Shown: positions 41,401 to 50,446 of the stretch, piece after piece | How the letters are laid out: each line of letters starts with the position of its first letter | How positions within the stretch are numbered: position 1 is the first letter of the stretch | Assembly: GCA_016210005.1 (NCBI GenBank) | Contig: JACQVA010000082.1 | Location: 1-52,859, forward strand | Source: Deltaproteobacteria bacterium | GTDB taxonomy: Bacteria; Desulfobacterota; Binatia; HRBIN30; JACQVA1 | Direction: 5' to 3' | Length of the DNA stretch: 52,859 bases | Notes under the pieces: generated by a model | The model's database searches: none | What the model saw: the letters and a program-made list of their open reading frames with translations, nothing else | What the model was told of the DNA's origin: nothing | Translations under genes and position numbers: made by a program

Positions 41401-42924
41401 TCACCTTGGAGCCCGTGCGCTCACGGCCCCACCTGCGGCTGCCAGCGAGGCGCGATACTGCGGCGGCAGGCGCCCGATGCGGTAGCGGCCGGCGGCGAAC
41501 TTACCGCGCACGTAAACGCCCGCCGACGCCGCCAGCCGCTTGAGGTACTTGGGCTCCTGCACTAGCAGCCGCACCAGACCCCAGAGGACGTCGGGGCGGC
41601 TGTAAAAGATGCGGTAGAGATGATCAAAATAGGTTTCGAGGACCTCTTCGCTCAAGCCGCGCGGGATGAACAGGAAGTTCATCGCGTTCATCTCTTCCCA
41701 ATCTTCGTCGAACCTCCCGTGCTCGCGAATCGTCGGGTACGCCGGCGTGCCCGGGTAAGGCGTGAACTTGGTGATCTGACAGAGATCGAGTTCGACCTCT
41801 TTGAGGAAGGCCGCATCTTCGGCCAGGCTATCGAGCCCCTCACTCAGGTGGCCAACCATCAGGTAGCCCTTGGTGCGAATGCCGGCCGCTCGCGTCAGGC
41901 GCAGCGTCTCGCGCATCTTCGGGATGCGGACCTCGCGCTTCACCACGTCGAGCACGCGCTGCGAGCCCGACTCGATCCCGTAAGCAATCTGCCAGCAGCC
42001 CGCGCGCTTCATTAGCCTCAGCGTTGCCAAGTCGAGCAGATTGGGGTGGCTGTTGCAGCTCCAGGAAAACTCGAAGCCGTGATCGAGGAACGCCTGGCAC
42101 AGCTCCACCACGCGCTGCTTGCGCACGGTGAAGAGGTCGTCGAGGAAGATGATGTGACGCACACCGAGCCCAACCAGGTCTCGGCACAAGCCGGCGACGT
42201 AATCCACGCCGTGCATGCGGCCCTTCTTGCCCGAGGTCGAGCGGTCGCAAAACGCGCACGAGAACGGGCAGCCGCGCGAGGTAATCAGAGTCGCCACCGG
42301 CGTGCGCGGGTAACTGAACAGCGACGGCTGGAAGCGGTGCGGAAAGTCCGGCAGCAGATCCCACGCCGGCGCAGGTAAGGCATCGAGGTCATCGAGGTAG
42401 GGCGCGCGCGCATTGGCGCGAATCTGGCCGTCGCACCGATAGACCAGACCCGGCACCTGGTCGACCGCTTGCCCGCGATCGAGGCGGGCGAGCAACTCGA
42501 AGAGCGCCACCTCGCCCTCGCCCACCACACCGAAATCAATGGCGGGAAAGGCTGCCAGCGTGCGCTCGGGAATGGCGCTGACGTGCGCGCCGCCGAGAAT
42601 CGAAATCGCGCTGGGGACAAGCTGCTTGACCTGTTCGGCAATGCGAGCGGCGTTGGTCACGGAGATGGTCGTCGCCGACAGCCCCAAGTAGTCCGGCCGC
42701 AGCGCCGCGATCTCTCGGGCCACGTCCTGCGGCGATCGTCCCTGTTCCTTGGCGTCGATCAAGTGAGCGCGGTAGCCGTGCGTGCGCGCCACCGCGGCGA
42801 GAATCAACACGCCCATGCCGGGGATGGTCTCCTCGCCCTCGCGCAGCCGATCCATGCTGCGGTCCCAAAAGACATACGGTGGCTCGCACAGGACCAGTGT
42901 CTTCGGCCTTGCGCCCGCGCCCAT
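41401..42924 (-). CDS. B12-binding-domain radical SAM protein
   Basis: About 507 residues. The N-terminal domain (residues about 5-145) is a BchE-like cobalamin-binding domain (LILAAVARTHGYRAHLIDAK, and GGAHVSAIP). The radical SAM core has CPFSCAFC at about 225, and a C-terminal helical region. Such enzymes methylate or rearrange unactivated carbons (BchE, HpnJ and P-methyltransferases are relatives). The ATG at 42924 is chosen; a GTG at 42984 would add 20 residues. Neither has a strong site. The following LLM gene is 120 bases away. Confidence 0.85.
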   Translation of the reverse strand: MGAGARPKTLVLCEPPYVFWDRSMDRLREGEETIPGMGVLILAAVARTHGYRAHLIDAKEQGRSPQDVAREIAALRPDYLGLSATTISVTNAARIAEQVKQLVPSAISILGGAHVSAIPERTLAAFPAIDFGVVGEGEVALFELLARLDRGQAVDQVPGLVYRCDGQIRANARAPYLDDLDALPAPAWDLLPDFPHRFQPSLFSYPRTPVATLITSRGCPFSCAFCDRSTSGKKGRMHGVDYVAGLCRDLVGLGVRHIIFLDDLFTVRKQRVVELCQAFLDHGFEFSWSCNSHPNLLDLATLRLMKRAGCWQIAYGIESGSQRVLDVVKREVRIPKMRETLRLTRAAGIRTKGYLMVGHLSEGLDSLAEDAAFLKEVELDLCQITKFTPYPGTPAYPTIREHGRFDEDWEEMNAMNFLFIPRGLSEEVLETYFDHLYRIFYSRPDVLWGLVRLLVQEPKYLKRLAASAGVYVRGKFAAGRYRIGRLPPQYRASLAAAGGAVSARAPR

Positions 42925-43015
42925 GTGAGCGACGTTAGCCCAGAGCCCAGCGCAGCAGCAAGAGGGTGGCGCAATCTCATCCACCCGCCACCGTCGCCCG
43001 ACCGCGCCGGGTACT

Positions 43016-44161
43016 TCAAGCCAGGGCGCGGGCGACGATCAGCTTCTGAATCTGGGTGGTGCCACCGCCGATGGCAAACAGCTTGGCATCGCGGTACCAA
43101 CGTTCGGCCGGAAACTCGCGGGTGTAGCCGTAGCCGCCGAGCAACTGCACCGCGTTCGAGGTGACACGCTGCACCGCCTCGGCGCTGAAGATCTTGGTGA
43201 TCGCGGCGGCGACGCCGGCGTCGGCGCCGGCTGCCAGCTGGCGCAATAGATCGCGCGTCAGCGACTTGGTGGCTTGCAGGTCGACGGTCATCTCCGCCAG
43301 CAGCTGCTGCACCATCTGGAACTCGATCAGCGCCTGGCCGAACTGCCGCCGCTCGCGGCAATAACGCACGGCCTGTTCGAGCGCGGCCTCGCACAGAGCG
43401 CCGCACACCACCCCGACCAGCGCTCGCTCGAAGGCGAACAGCTGCATTACCTGCTTGAACCCTTCGCCTTCGCCGCCCAAGAGGTTGGCGGCCGGTACTC
43501 GACAGTCCCGGAAGCTGATCTCAGCCGTGGGCGAGCAGCGGTTGCCGCACTTCTCCAACGGGCGTGAAGCGGAAAAACCCGGCGTGCAGGTCTCGACGAT
43601 GAGCGTGCTCAGGCCCTTGGCGCCGGCACCGCCGGTGCGCACCAGACACACCAACACCTCGGCCACGGAGCCGTTGGTGATGAACACCTTGCCGCCGTTA
43701 ACCAGAAAGCAGTCACCCGCCCGCACCGCCGCCGTTCGCAGGGCCGCCACGTCGGAGCCGGCCTCGGGTTCGGTGATGGCGATGCCGGCGAGCGCTTCGG
43801 CCGTGACCAGCCGTGGCAGATAGCGCGCCTTCTGCTCCGGGCGGCCATAGGCATCGATCCAGTGCACGGCCAACACGTGCCCCGAGGTCGAGGTGTAGGT
43901 GCCGGTGCAAACCTTACCGATCTCCTCCGCCACAATCGCGGCCCCGATGAAGTCGCGCTGGCCGCCGCCGAACTCTTCGCCGGCAATCAGCCCCAGTAGC
44001 CCGTGCTGGCCGAGCACCTTGACCACCTCGGCCGGGAAGCGCTGCTCGCGGTCGAGCGCGGCGGCAATCGGCGCCAGGTGCTCCGCCACCAGCGCCCGCG
44101 CCGTCGCGCGGATCATCCGATGCTCGTCGGTCTCGGCATAATCAATCGCTTGGAACTTCAT
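43016..44161 (-). CDS. Acyl-CoA dehydrogenase family protein
   Basis: 381 residues. It has ACAD motifs (GIAITEPEAGSDVAAL; GGYGYTREFPAERWYRDAK). In the C-terminal loop the usual IYEGT Glu is replaced (IGGGTTQ). Glu245 in FAFERALVG is at the isovaleryl-type catalytic position. The ATG at 44161 (MKFQ) gives the family's normal N-terminus. It lies between two radical SAM genes, 23 and 31-91 bases away, so its substrate may be a pathway intermediate rather than a fatty acid. Confidence 0.88.
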   Translation of the reverse strand: MKFQAIDYAETDEHRMIRATARALVAEHLAPIAAALDREQRFPAEVVKVLGQHGLLGLIAGEEFGGGQRDFIGAAIVAEEIGKVCTGTYTSTSGHVLAVHWIDAYGRPEQKARYLPRLVTAEALAGIAITEPEAGSDVAALRTAAVRAGDCFLVNGGKVFITNGSVAEVLVCLVRTGGAGAKGLSTLIVETCTPGFSASRPLEKCGNRCSPTAEISFRDCRVPAANLLGGEGEGFKQVMQLFAFERALVGVVCGALCEAALEQAVRYCRERRQFGQALIEFQMVQQLLAEMTVDLQATKSLTRDLLRQLAAGADAGVAAAITKIFSAEAVQRVTSNAVQLLGGYGYTREFPAERWYRDAKLFAIGGGTTQIQKLIVARALA

Positions 44162-44184
44162 CGCGGCCTGAACGTCCCGGCGAA

Positions 44185-45222
44185 TCAATTGAACATCAGC
44201 TCAGGGGAGTCGGGGTTCAACCAGCACTTCGGATCGGAGGCGGTGACGTCGCCGCTGTAGGTTTGCGCCGTCGAGCGGCAACCGAAGCAGACGTCGCTGT
44301 GCTGGCAGGTGCCGCAGGCGCCCTGCACCTCGAAGTCGTACAGCAACGCACGCTTGTGGCGGTGGAAGATGTCCACCAGCCGCTCCTCAAAGACGTTGCC
44401 GTAGCGGGTCTCGCGAAAGAACGCGCATGGCATGACATGGCCCTCGAAGGTCACAAACAGTGTAGTCTTGCAGAAGAACTTGGAGCACTCCATGGTGCCG
44501 ATCTGCAGCCACTCGCGGCCGCGCAGCTTGGCGCGGTGCTCGGCCACGCGTTTGAGGTCGGCCTTGGTCGGCTCCAGATGCTTATTGCCGTCGCCGAAGC
44601 CGTAGGGCTTGAACGGCAACAGGTTGATCCAACCGACGCCGCGCTCGTGGAACCAATCCAGAGTCTGCTCGGCGGTTTTCACCGATTCGCTGGTCAGGCA
44701 CAGGCAGGCTACGACGCTGGCGTTAGGAAAGCCGGCATCGAGAAGGTTCTGGTATCCCTGCAACTTGAGCGGCAATGTGTCGGCGCGATGATGGACCTTG
44801 GCGTAGATCTCGGGATCGATGCTGTCGATGTGAATCCCCACCATGTGGAGGTAGCCACGGCGATGCAGGTCGGCGAGCAATTGCGCCTTGGGTTTGGAGA
44901 TGATCGAGCTGGTGACCGCGAAGGCATGCAGCTGCATCTCCCCGCCAATCCACTCCATGATCGCCTGGAAGTCCGGATGCAGCAGCGGATCACCGCCGGG
45001 CAAGGTGACGTGGCGAACGCCGAGGCTGGCGGCGTCGGTAATCACTTCCTTGATCTTCGCCGCCGGCATGTGGGAGCGATTGGTCACAACCGACGACGAG
45101 AAGCAATACGAACACGAGCCGCCGCAGGCGTCGGTGACCTCCAGGTTCAACACCAGCGGCCGCAGCTTAGCCGCGGCGCGCCGGATACCGGCCGACATCT
45201 GGAGTTCAAGGAATGGGTCCAT
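44185..45222 (-). CDS. Radical SAM/SPASM domain protein
   Basis: 345 residues. The S-adenosylmethionine cluster motif is Cys33-x3-Cys37-x2-Cys40. A C-terminal SPASM domain with CxxC-type ligands (CAFF, CGTC, CFGC, ending DPKCW) would hold one or two auxiliary 4Fe-4S clusters. SPASM enzymes usually mature peptides or modify nucleoside/cofactor precursors. No precursor peptide was recognised nearby. GAGGAG five bases before the ATG supports 45222. It is the promoter-proximal gene of the run. Confidence 0.88.
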   Translation of the reverse strand: MDPFLELQMSAGIRRAAAKLRPLVLNLEVTDACGGSCSYCFSSSVVTNRSHMPAAKIKEVITDAASLGVRHVTLPGGDPLLHPDFQAIMEWIGGEMQLHAFAVTSSIISKPKAQLLADLHRRGYLHMVGIHIDSIDPEIYAKVHHRADTLPLKLQGYQNLLDAGFPNASVVACLCLTSESVKTAEQTLDWFHERGVGWINLLPFKPYGFGDGNKHLEPTKADLKRVAEHRAKLRGREWLQIGTMECSKFFCKTTLFVTFEGHVMPCAFFRETRYGNVFEERLVDIFHRHKRALLYDFEVQGACGTCQHSDVCFGCRSTAQTYSGDVTASDPKCWLNPDSPELMFN

Positions 45223-45385
45223 GCGGGCTCCTCTAGTGCGAACCGACTGCCGCGAGGGCATCGCCGCGCCCCGCGGCTCAACCTGCCAACCGGGGTCAGC
45301 CTACCAACACATTGCCAATTCTGTCCAGCCTTTTGCACGCCCGCCTTCGCCGGTCCCCCTTGCTGCGCGCCGGACAAGGTGATTA

Positions 45386-46585
45386 GTGAGCGCCGCCGTG
45401 GGTGATGCAAGCGGGAGAGTCCCGCAACTCGATATCCTGCGCGGAGTCGCGATCTTGCTCGTGCTCGGGCGCCACCTCGAGTTGGCTGCGCCGAGCGTGG
45501 CCGCACCGGTGCGACTGCTCTGCGGGGCGTGGCATCGGATCGGCTGGACCGGCGTGGATCTGTTCTTCGTGCTGAGCGGATTCTTGGTCTCGGGGCTGCT
45601 CTTCACCGAGTTCCAACGCCACGGCAGCGTGCAGATCGGGCGCTTCTTGCTGCGCCGCGGTTTCAAGATCTACCCGCCGTTCTACGTTCTGCTGCTGGCG
45701 ACCGCGTTACTGTGGAGCCGCTGGCCAAGCTTGGCGGCGCCGCTGCCGGCTGACTTCGTCTTCGTGCGTGGGTGGTTGTACGAGGCCCTCTACCTCCAGA
45801 ACTACGGCCCGGCGATTTGGGGCCACACCTGGTCGCTGGCGATCGAGGAGCACTTCTATTTCCTGTTGGCAGCAGTCGTCGGTCTAAGCTTACGGTGGAG
45901 TCGTGGCGGGAGCCGTAATCCGTTCCGAGTCATCGTGCCACTGGCACTCGCCGTCGCCGTGGCTGCGCTTGGATTAAGGATCGCCACCAGCCTGCACAGC
46001 GCCTACACGCACAAGACGCATCTGTACCCGACGCATCTGCGGCTCGATTCACTGCTGTGGGGCGTGCTGCTGAGTTACGCTTACCACTTCGAGCGGGAGA
46101 AGCTCTTGCGCTTCGCCGCGCGCTGGCGGCGGCTCATGGTGTTGGGGGCGCTGATCTTCGTCGCCCCGGCATTGGTGTGGTCGCTGCCGTCCTCGCCGTT
46201 TCTGGCCACCGTCGGGTTGACGACGATTGCGCTCGGGTTCGCTGCCGCCTTGCTCGTGCTCATACACACCGGCGCGCGGCAACCAAGCGGGGCCGCGGCG
46301 TCTCGGCTCAGCGCCGCGCTGGCTCAGATCGGCGTCTACTCGTACTCCATCTACCTGTGGCACCTGCCGGTGCAGTGGTGGTTGCCCGAGCTGATGCGGC
46401 GTCACGGCGTGCTAGCTCAGGCATCCCCGACCATCGCCTACCTCGCCGTGTCGGTGTTGTACCTGGGCGCCAGCATCGCGGGCGGCATAGCCATGGCCCG
46501 CATCGTCGAGCGCCCCTCCTTGCGTTTGCGCGATCGACTGTTGCCGTCGCGCGCCGGCGCGCTGGCCACTGGCTCGACAGCTTGA
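45386..46585 (+). CDS. Acyltransferase 3 family membrane protein
   Basis: 399 residues with about ten hydrophobic helices, typical of the family that O-acylates surface sugars. The N-terminus carries LDILRGVAILLVLGRH (catalytic His-like RxH region) followed by TGVDLFFVLSGFLVS. The start is a GTG. Divergent from the radical SAM operon with a 163-base intergenic region. The M32 gene starts 32 bases downstream of its end. Confidence 0.88.
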   Translation: MSAAVGDASGRVPQLDILRGVAILLVLGRHLELAAPSVAAPVRLLCGAWHRIGWTGVDLFFVLSGFLVSGLLFTEFQRHGSVQIGRFLLRRGFKIYPPFYVLLLATALLWSRWPSLAAPLPADFVFVRGWLYEALYLQNYGPAIWGHTWSLAIEEHFYFLLAAVVGLSLRWSRGGSRNPFRVIVPLALAVAVAALGLRIATSLHSAYTHKTHLYPTHLRLDSLLWGVLLSYAYHFEREKLLRFAARWRRLMVLGALIFVAPALVWSLPSSPFLATVGLTTIALGFAAALLVLIHTGARQPSGAAASRLSAALAQIGVYSYSIYLWHLPVQWWLPELMRRHGVLAQASPTIAYLAVSVLYLGASIAGGIAMARIVERPSLRLRDRLLPSRAGALATGSTA

Positions 46586-46617
46586 CAAGTACCGCTGCTG
46601 TCAGCTTCACCGCTGCC

Positions 46618-48117
46618 ATGGCTGAACCGTTTGCCGAGCTCATCAACCATCTGCGTGAGGTCCACGACCTCAAAGGTGCCCTCTCGCTGTTGCACTGGGA
46701 TCAAGAGACGCAGCTACCCTCGGGCGCGACCGCCGGCCGCGCACGCCAGATCGGCGCGCTCGCTGCCGTCGTCCACCAGCGCGAAACCGAGCCGCGCTTC
46801 TTGGAGCTGGTCGATGCCCTCGCCGCCCAACTCGATCAGCTCGAGTTCGGCCAGCAAGTCGACGTGCGCGAAACCAAGTGGCGCATCGATCGCAAGCGGC
46901 GGCTGGACACGGCTTTGGTGCGGGAGCGGGCCACGCTGCGCAGTGAAGCGCACGCTGTCTGGGTGAACGCCCGCAGCAACAATGACTTCACAGCCCTGCG
47001 GCCGTACCTCGACCGATTGATCGCGATCGAGCGGCGCGTCGCCGCCGCCATCGACTCCGGGAGGCCGGCCTACGATGTGCTCCTCGAAGGCTTCGAGCCC
47101 GGCGCCAGCAGCGCACTACTGGCGCAAGTCTTCAACACTCTGCGCGACGGCTTGCTGCCGCTGATCGCTCGGCTCAACCAGCGCTGCGAGCGCCGCCCGG
47201 TTGACGGCCGCGGGTTATGCGGCGCCTTCGGGTTGTCGGCACAGCGGCGCTTCAACCGCATGGTAGCCGAGCGCATCGGCTTCGACTTCGCCCGCGGCCG
47301 CCTCGACGAGTCCGCCCACCCGTTCACCACCGAGGTTGGTGACGACGTGCGCATCACCACGCGCCTAAGCAAGAGCGACCTGCGCTACGGGCTGTTCTCG
47401 ACCCTGCACGAAGTCGGGCACGCGCTCTACGAGCAAGGTCTCGATGCGACCGCGCGCGGCACTCCGCGCGCCACTGCCTGCTCGATGGGTATGCATGAGT
47501 CGCAATCGCGGCTGTGGGAGAACCTGGTCGGGCGCAGCGAGGCCTTCTGGCGCTGGTTGCTGCCGTTGGCGGTGCAGGCTTTTCCCGAGCTGCGCCCGCG
47601 CCGACCGCGCGCGGTACTGCTGGCGGCTAACGAGGCCCGGCCGTCGTTGATTCGCACCGAGGCCGACGAGCTGACTTACAACCTACACATCATCCTACGC
47701 TTCGAGTTGGAGCAGGCGCTGATTGCCGGCGAGCTTGCAGCCGCCGACCTGCCGGCGGCCTGGGAAGAGAAGATGCGTCACTTCCTCGGTGTCACGCCGG
47801 CAAGCGATCGCGACGGTGTCTTGCAGGACGTGCACTGGGCCGAGGGGCTGTTCGGGTATTTTCCGACCTATGCGCTCGGCAACCTGTACGCAGCGCAGCT
47901 ATACGAGGCCGCCCAGCGCGACTTCGGCCGGTTGGAGGAAGGCTTTGCCGCCGGCGATTTCGGCACCCTACGCACATGGCTGGGCGAACGGGTACAGCGG
48001 CATGGTCAAAGCTGGCGCGCCCCCGAACTGGTCCGGCGCGTCACCGGCAGCGCGCCCGAGGCGCGGCCGTTGCTGGCGCACCTGACTCGCAAGCTCGAGT
48101 GGCTCGAGGCCAACTGA
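46618..48117 (+). CDS. M32 family carboxypeptidase (Taq type)
   Basis: 499 residues, a full-length M32 metallocarboxypeptidase. The zinc motif is His264-Glu265-x-x-His268 in LHEVGHALYEQG, followed by the conserved MHESQSRLWEN. It removes C-terminal residues with broad specificity in the cytosol. The ATG at 46618 gives the expected N-terminus (MAEPFAELINHLREVHDL). A longer upstream frame overlaps the acyltransferase and is not real. Confidence 0.93.
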   Translation: MAEPFAELINHLREVHDLKGALSLLHWDQETQLPSGATAGRARQIGALAAVVHQRETEPRFLELVDALAAQLDQLEFGQQVDVRETKWRIDRKRRLDTALVRERATLRSEAHAVWVNARSNNDFTALRPYLDRLIAIERRVAAAIDSGRPAYDVLLEGFEPGASSALLAQVFNTLRDGLLPLIARLNQRCERRPVDGRGLCGAFGLSAQRRFNRMVAERIGFDFARGRLDESAHPFTTEVGDDVRITTRLSKSDLRYGLFSTLHEVGHALYEQGLDATARGTPRATACSMGMHESQSRLWENLVGRSEAFWRWLLPLAVQAFPELRPRRPRAVLLAANEARPSLIRTEADELTYNLHIILRFELEQALIAGELAAADLPAAWEEKMRHFLGVTPASDRDGVLQDVHWAEGLFGYFPTYALGNLYAAQLYEAAQRDFGRLEEGFAAGDFGTLRTWLGERVQRHGQSWRAPELVRRVTGSAPEARPLLAHLTRKLEWLEAN

Positions 48118-48213
48118 AGGCCTGCGGCCAGCCGGCCGGGTGAGCGGCGCTGCTCGCCCGTGCCGTTGCTTTCCGCTTTCTGCTTGCAGGTGTGCTATGA
48201 GGCCGCGGAGCCG

Positions 48214-49278
48214 ATGCAGAACGCCGACCTGATCGTCGAGTCCGAGGTGGCGCCGCCGCACAGTCTGGCCGCGGACCGGCACTTCATGCATGCGGTGCAG
48301 CGCGCCTCGCGCACGCGCAACGCCGTGCTGCGGGTCTACACCGTTCCCGGCGACGTGCTGGCACTAGGCCGTTATCATCTGGCTCCCGACACCGGCCCGC
48401 GGGATGTCCGCTTGTTGCGCCGGCTCACCGGTGGCCGCGCCCTGCCCTTCGGCGAGGGTTTCATCGGTGTTTCGTTGGTGCTGCCGCACCGCTCGGCGCT
48501 CTTTTCCAGCGAGCCTTTTGCGCTGGCGCCGTATCAGGTGATGAACCGCTACGTGCGCGGTATACTTGAAGCCTGCAAGCTCGTGCACATTCCCGCCTTC
48601 TACCCTGGGCGCGATTTCGTGACCGTCGACGGGCGCATTCTCGGCATGGTCTCCTTCGAGACCGACGAGCACGGCGCGCTGCTGTTCGAGGCGCTGCTGG
48701 CCAACACCCGCGACTTCAGTCTGCTGCCGCAAATGCTCGAAGTGGTTGACCGCGCCGGGGTGATCAAGGCGGAGATGCTCACTCCCGACAGCACCACCTG
48801 CCTGGCCCGCGAACTGGGCAGCCGGCTGAGCGTCGTCGAGGTCGCCGAGATGTTGCAGCGCGGCTACGAAAAACAATTCGCCCTCACGCTCGCCCCGCAT
48901 CGGCTGAACCCGCTCGAGGTGCAGGCCATCGAGGCGCTGGCGGCGCGCGAATTCGAGCCCGAGGCCTGGCTGCAACAACGCCACCCGCGGCCCGACCTCG
49001 ACCACGCGGTGTCGGCGTGGGTACAACTGGGCGTGTTCGAAGCCCACTTCTCGCTTGAACAGGACCGCTTCATCAAGGAGGTTCAGTTCAACGGCGACTT
49101 CATCGCCAACTCGCCGTCGCTAGCGCGTCTCGAACACGAGTTGCGATTGTGCCCAGCAGAGTGGCGAGCCATCGATGCCGTCGCCTCCGAGATCTTCGCC
49201 AACCCGGAGCACTTCATCCTCGGCATCGGTAAAGCCCGCGCCATTGCCGACACCATCATGCGGGGGCTGTCCGCGTAG
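48214..49278 (+). CDS. Lipoate-protein ligase-fold (BPL/LPL) protein, divergent
   Basis: 354 residues with a BPL/LPL catalytic domain. The lipoyl pocket motif RRLTGGR (residues 69-75) deviates from the usual RRxSGGG. The position of the catalytic Lys (G-K-K/R-I-x-G) reads GRILG, with Arg141 instead of Lys. The C-terminal 140 residues contain an accessory-like domain (Ala/Glu-rich). It may be an octanoyl/lipoyl transferase variant or an inactive paralogue. Start at the ATG 48214; a GTG at 48160 is also open. Confidence 0.75.
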   Translation: MQNADLIVESEVAPPHSLAADRHFMHAVQRASRTRNAVLRVYTVPGDVLALGRYHLAPDTGPRDVRLLRRLTGGRALPFGEGFIGVSLVLPHRSALFSSEPFALAPYQVMNRYVRGILEACKLVHIPAFYPGRDFVTVDGRILGMVSFETDEHGALLFEALLANTRDFSLLPQMLEVVDRAGVIKAEMLTPDSTTCLARELGSRLSVVEVAEMLQRGYEKQFALTLAPHRLNPLEVQAIEALAAREFEPEAWLQQRHPRPDLDHAVSAWVQLGVFEAHFSLEQDRFIKEVQFNGDFIANSPSLARLEHELRLCPAEWRAIDAVASEIFANPEHFILGIGKARAIADTIMRGLSA

Positions 49279-49289
49279 CGCGGCGGCGC

Positions 49290-50342
49290 TCACGGCTCGG
49301 CGAGCAGGCCATCGACCGGTTCGTCGGGCGGGATCGTGCCGGCAAAAGCCGCTGCGGCCTCGGCGCGCAGGCGCTCGGCATCGCCCTCATAGCGGGGCGA
49401 GAAGTGGAAGACCTCGAGGCGCTTAACTCGCGCCAGCCGCGCCAGCGTGCCGGCCTGGCGCGCGGTCATGTGGTAGCGGCGTGCCGCCTGCTCGCGATCC
49501 TCGTCAACGAAAAGGGATTCGCAAAAGAAGATGTCCGCGCCCGCTGCCAGTGCAGCGATGCGCGTGGCATTGTCCTGACTGAACACGGTATCGGTGACAT
49601 AGGCGATCGCTTGCCCCGGGGTATCGACGATCAGCCGGTCGCGCAGCTCGGCCAGCGAGAACGAGCGCTGTTGCGCCGTGCCGTTCTCACGCCAGTGCGC
49701 CACGATCGCGGTCTGCTCCGGAGCACCACGCCGCAGCGCGTCCTTGAGCGCCGCCAGCCACGGACCCGGCGGAATCCCCAGCCTCTCCAGCTCTTCGGTG
49801 CGCAAGTTGAGATGACGGTTCTCGAGCAGCGCAAACCCGAGACACGGGATCCGGTGATCGAGCAGCACACCCGAGACGCTGAATTGCGGTTCCTGCAGCA
49901 GGACCGCCGGCCCGCTCGGCAACGCCCGCTCGCCCTCGGCGGCGGGCTCGAACGCGCTTGCGGCCGGCAGGCGTACCCAGCGCAGGCGTTGATCCAGCCC
50001 GACCTCGTTGACCGTCAGCACGAACTCGTAGTTGTCGACCAGGTTCCAAGTATAGCCGGCCAGTTTACCGCGCACGTTGGCGATGATGCCCGGGGGCCCG
50101 AACAGCTCGAGCCGGATCGGGCGGGCCAAAAACAAGCGCAGCAGATGGTCGAAGCCGATGAAGTGATCGATGTGCGTGTGCGAGACGAACACGTGGGTGA
50201 CGCGCAGCAGGTCGCCCGCCGGTACGCGCTCGATGCGGCCGAGATCGAAAAGCAGGGCGCGCCCGCGCCAGCGCTGGTGGATATACAGGCCGGGGTCGCC
50301 GAACGGCCCGTTGACCAGCCGGGGAACGAATGCGGTCTTCAC
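49290..50342 (-). CDS. Ribonuclease Z-like MBL-fold nuclease
   Basis: 350 residues. The metal motif is SHTHIDHFIGFDHLL. The C-terminal region has CESLFVDED, an HMTARQAG segment and HFSPRYEGD, all typical of RNase Z, which trims tRNA 3' trailers. The GTG at 50342 gives the standard start (FVPRLVNGPFGDPGLY). It converges with the lipoate-ligase-like gene (12 bases between stops) and is divergent from the M24 gene. Confidence 0.85.
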   Translation of the reverse strand: MKTAFVPRLVNGPFGDPGLYIHQRWRGRALLFDLGRIERVPAGDLLRVTHVFVSHTHIDHFIGFDHLLRLFLARPIRLELFGPPGIIANVRGKLAGYTWNLVDNYEFVLTVNEVGLDQRLRWVRLPAASAFEPAAEGERALPSGPAVLLQEPQFSVSGVLLDHRIPCLGFALLENRHLNLRTEELERLGIPPGPWLAALKDALRRGAPEQTAIVAHWRENGTAQQRSFSLAELRDRLIVDTPGQAIAYVTDTVFSQDNATRIAALAAGADIFFCESLFVDEDREQAARRYHMTARQAGTLARLARVKRLEVFHFSPRYEGDAERLRAEAAAAFAGTIPPDEPVDGLLAEP

Positions 50343-50446
50343 GCCGCCATCATACGGCAGCGCGCCGCCGGCGCAAACCTCGTAGCGCCAAATCAGCACG
50401 GCGGTGCCGATTGACTCGCCCACCGGCGGCCGATAAGCCGCGATCT

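Noticed and set aside
46057-46617. Upstream extension of the M32 carboxypeptidase frame
   Set aside because: It lies inside the acyltransferase gene in another frame. The family N-terminus begins at 46618.
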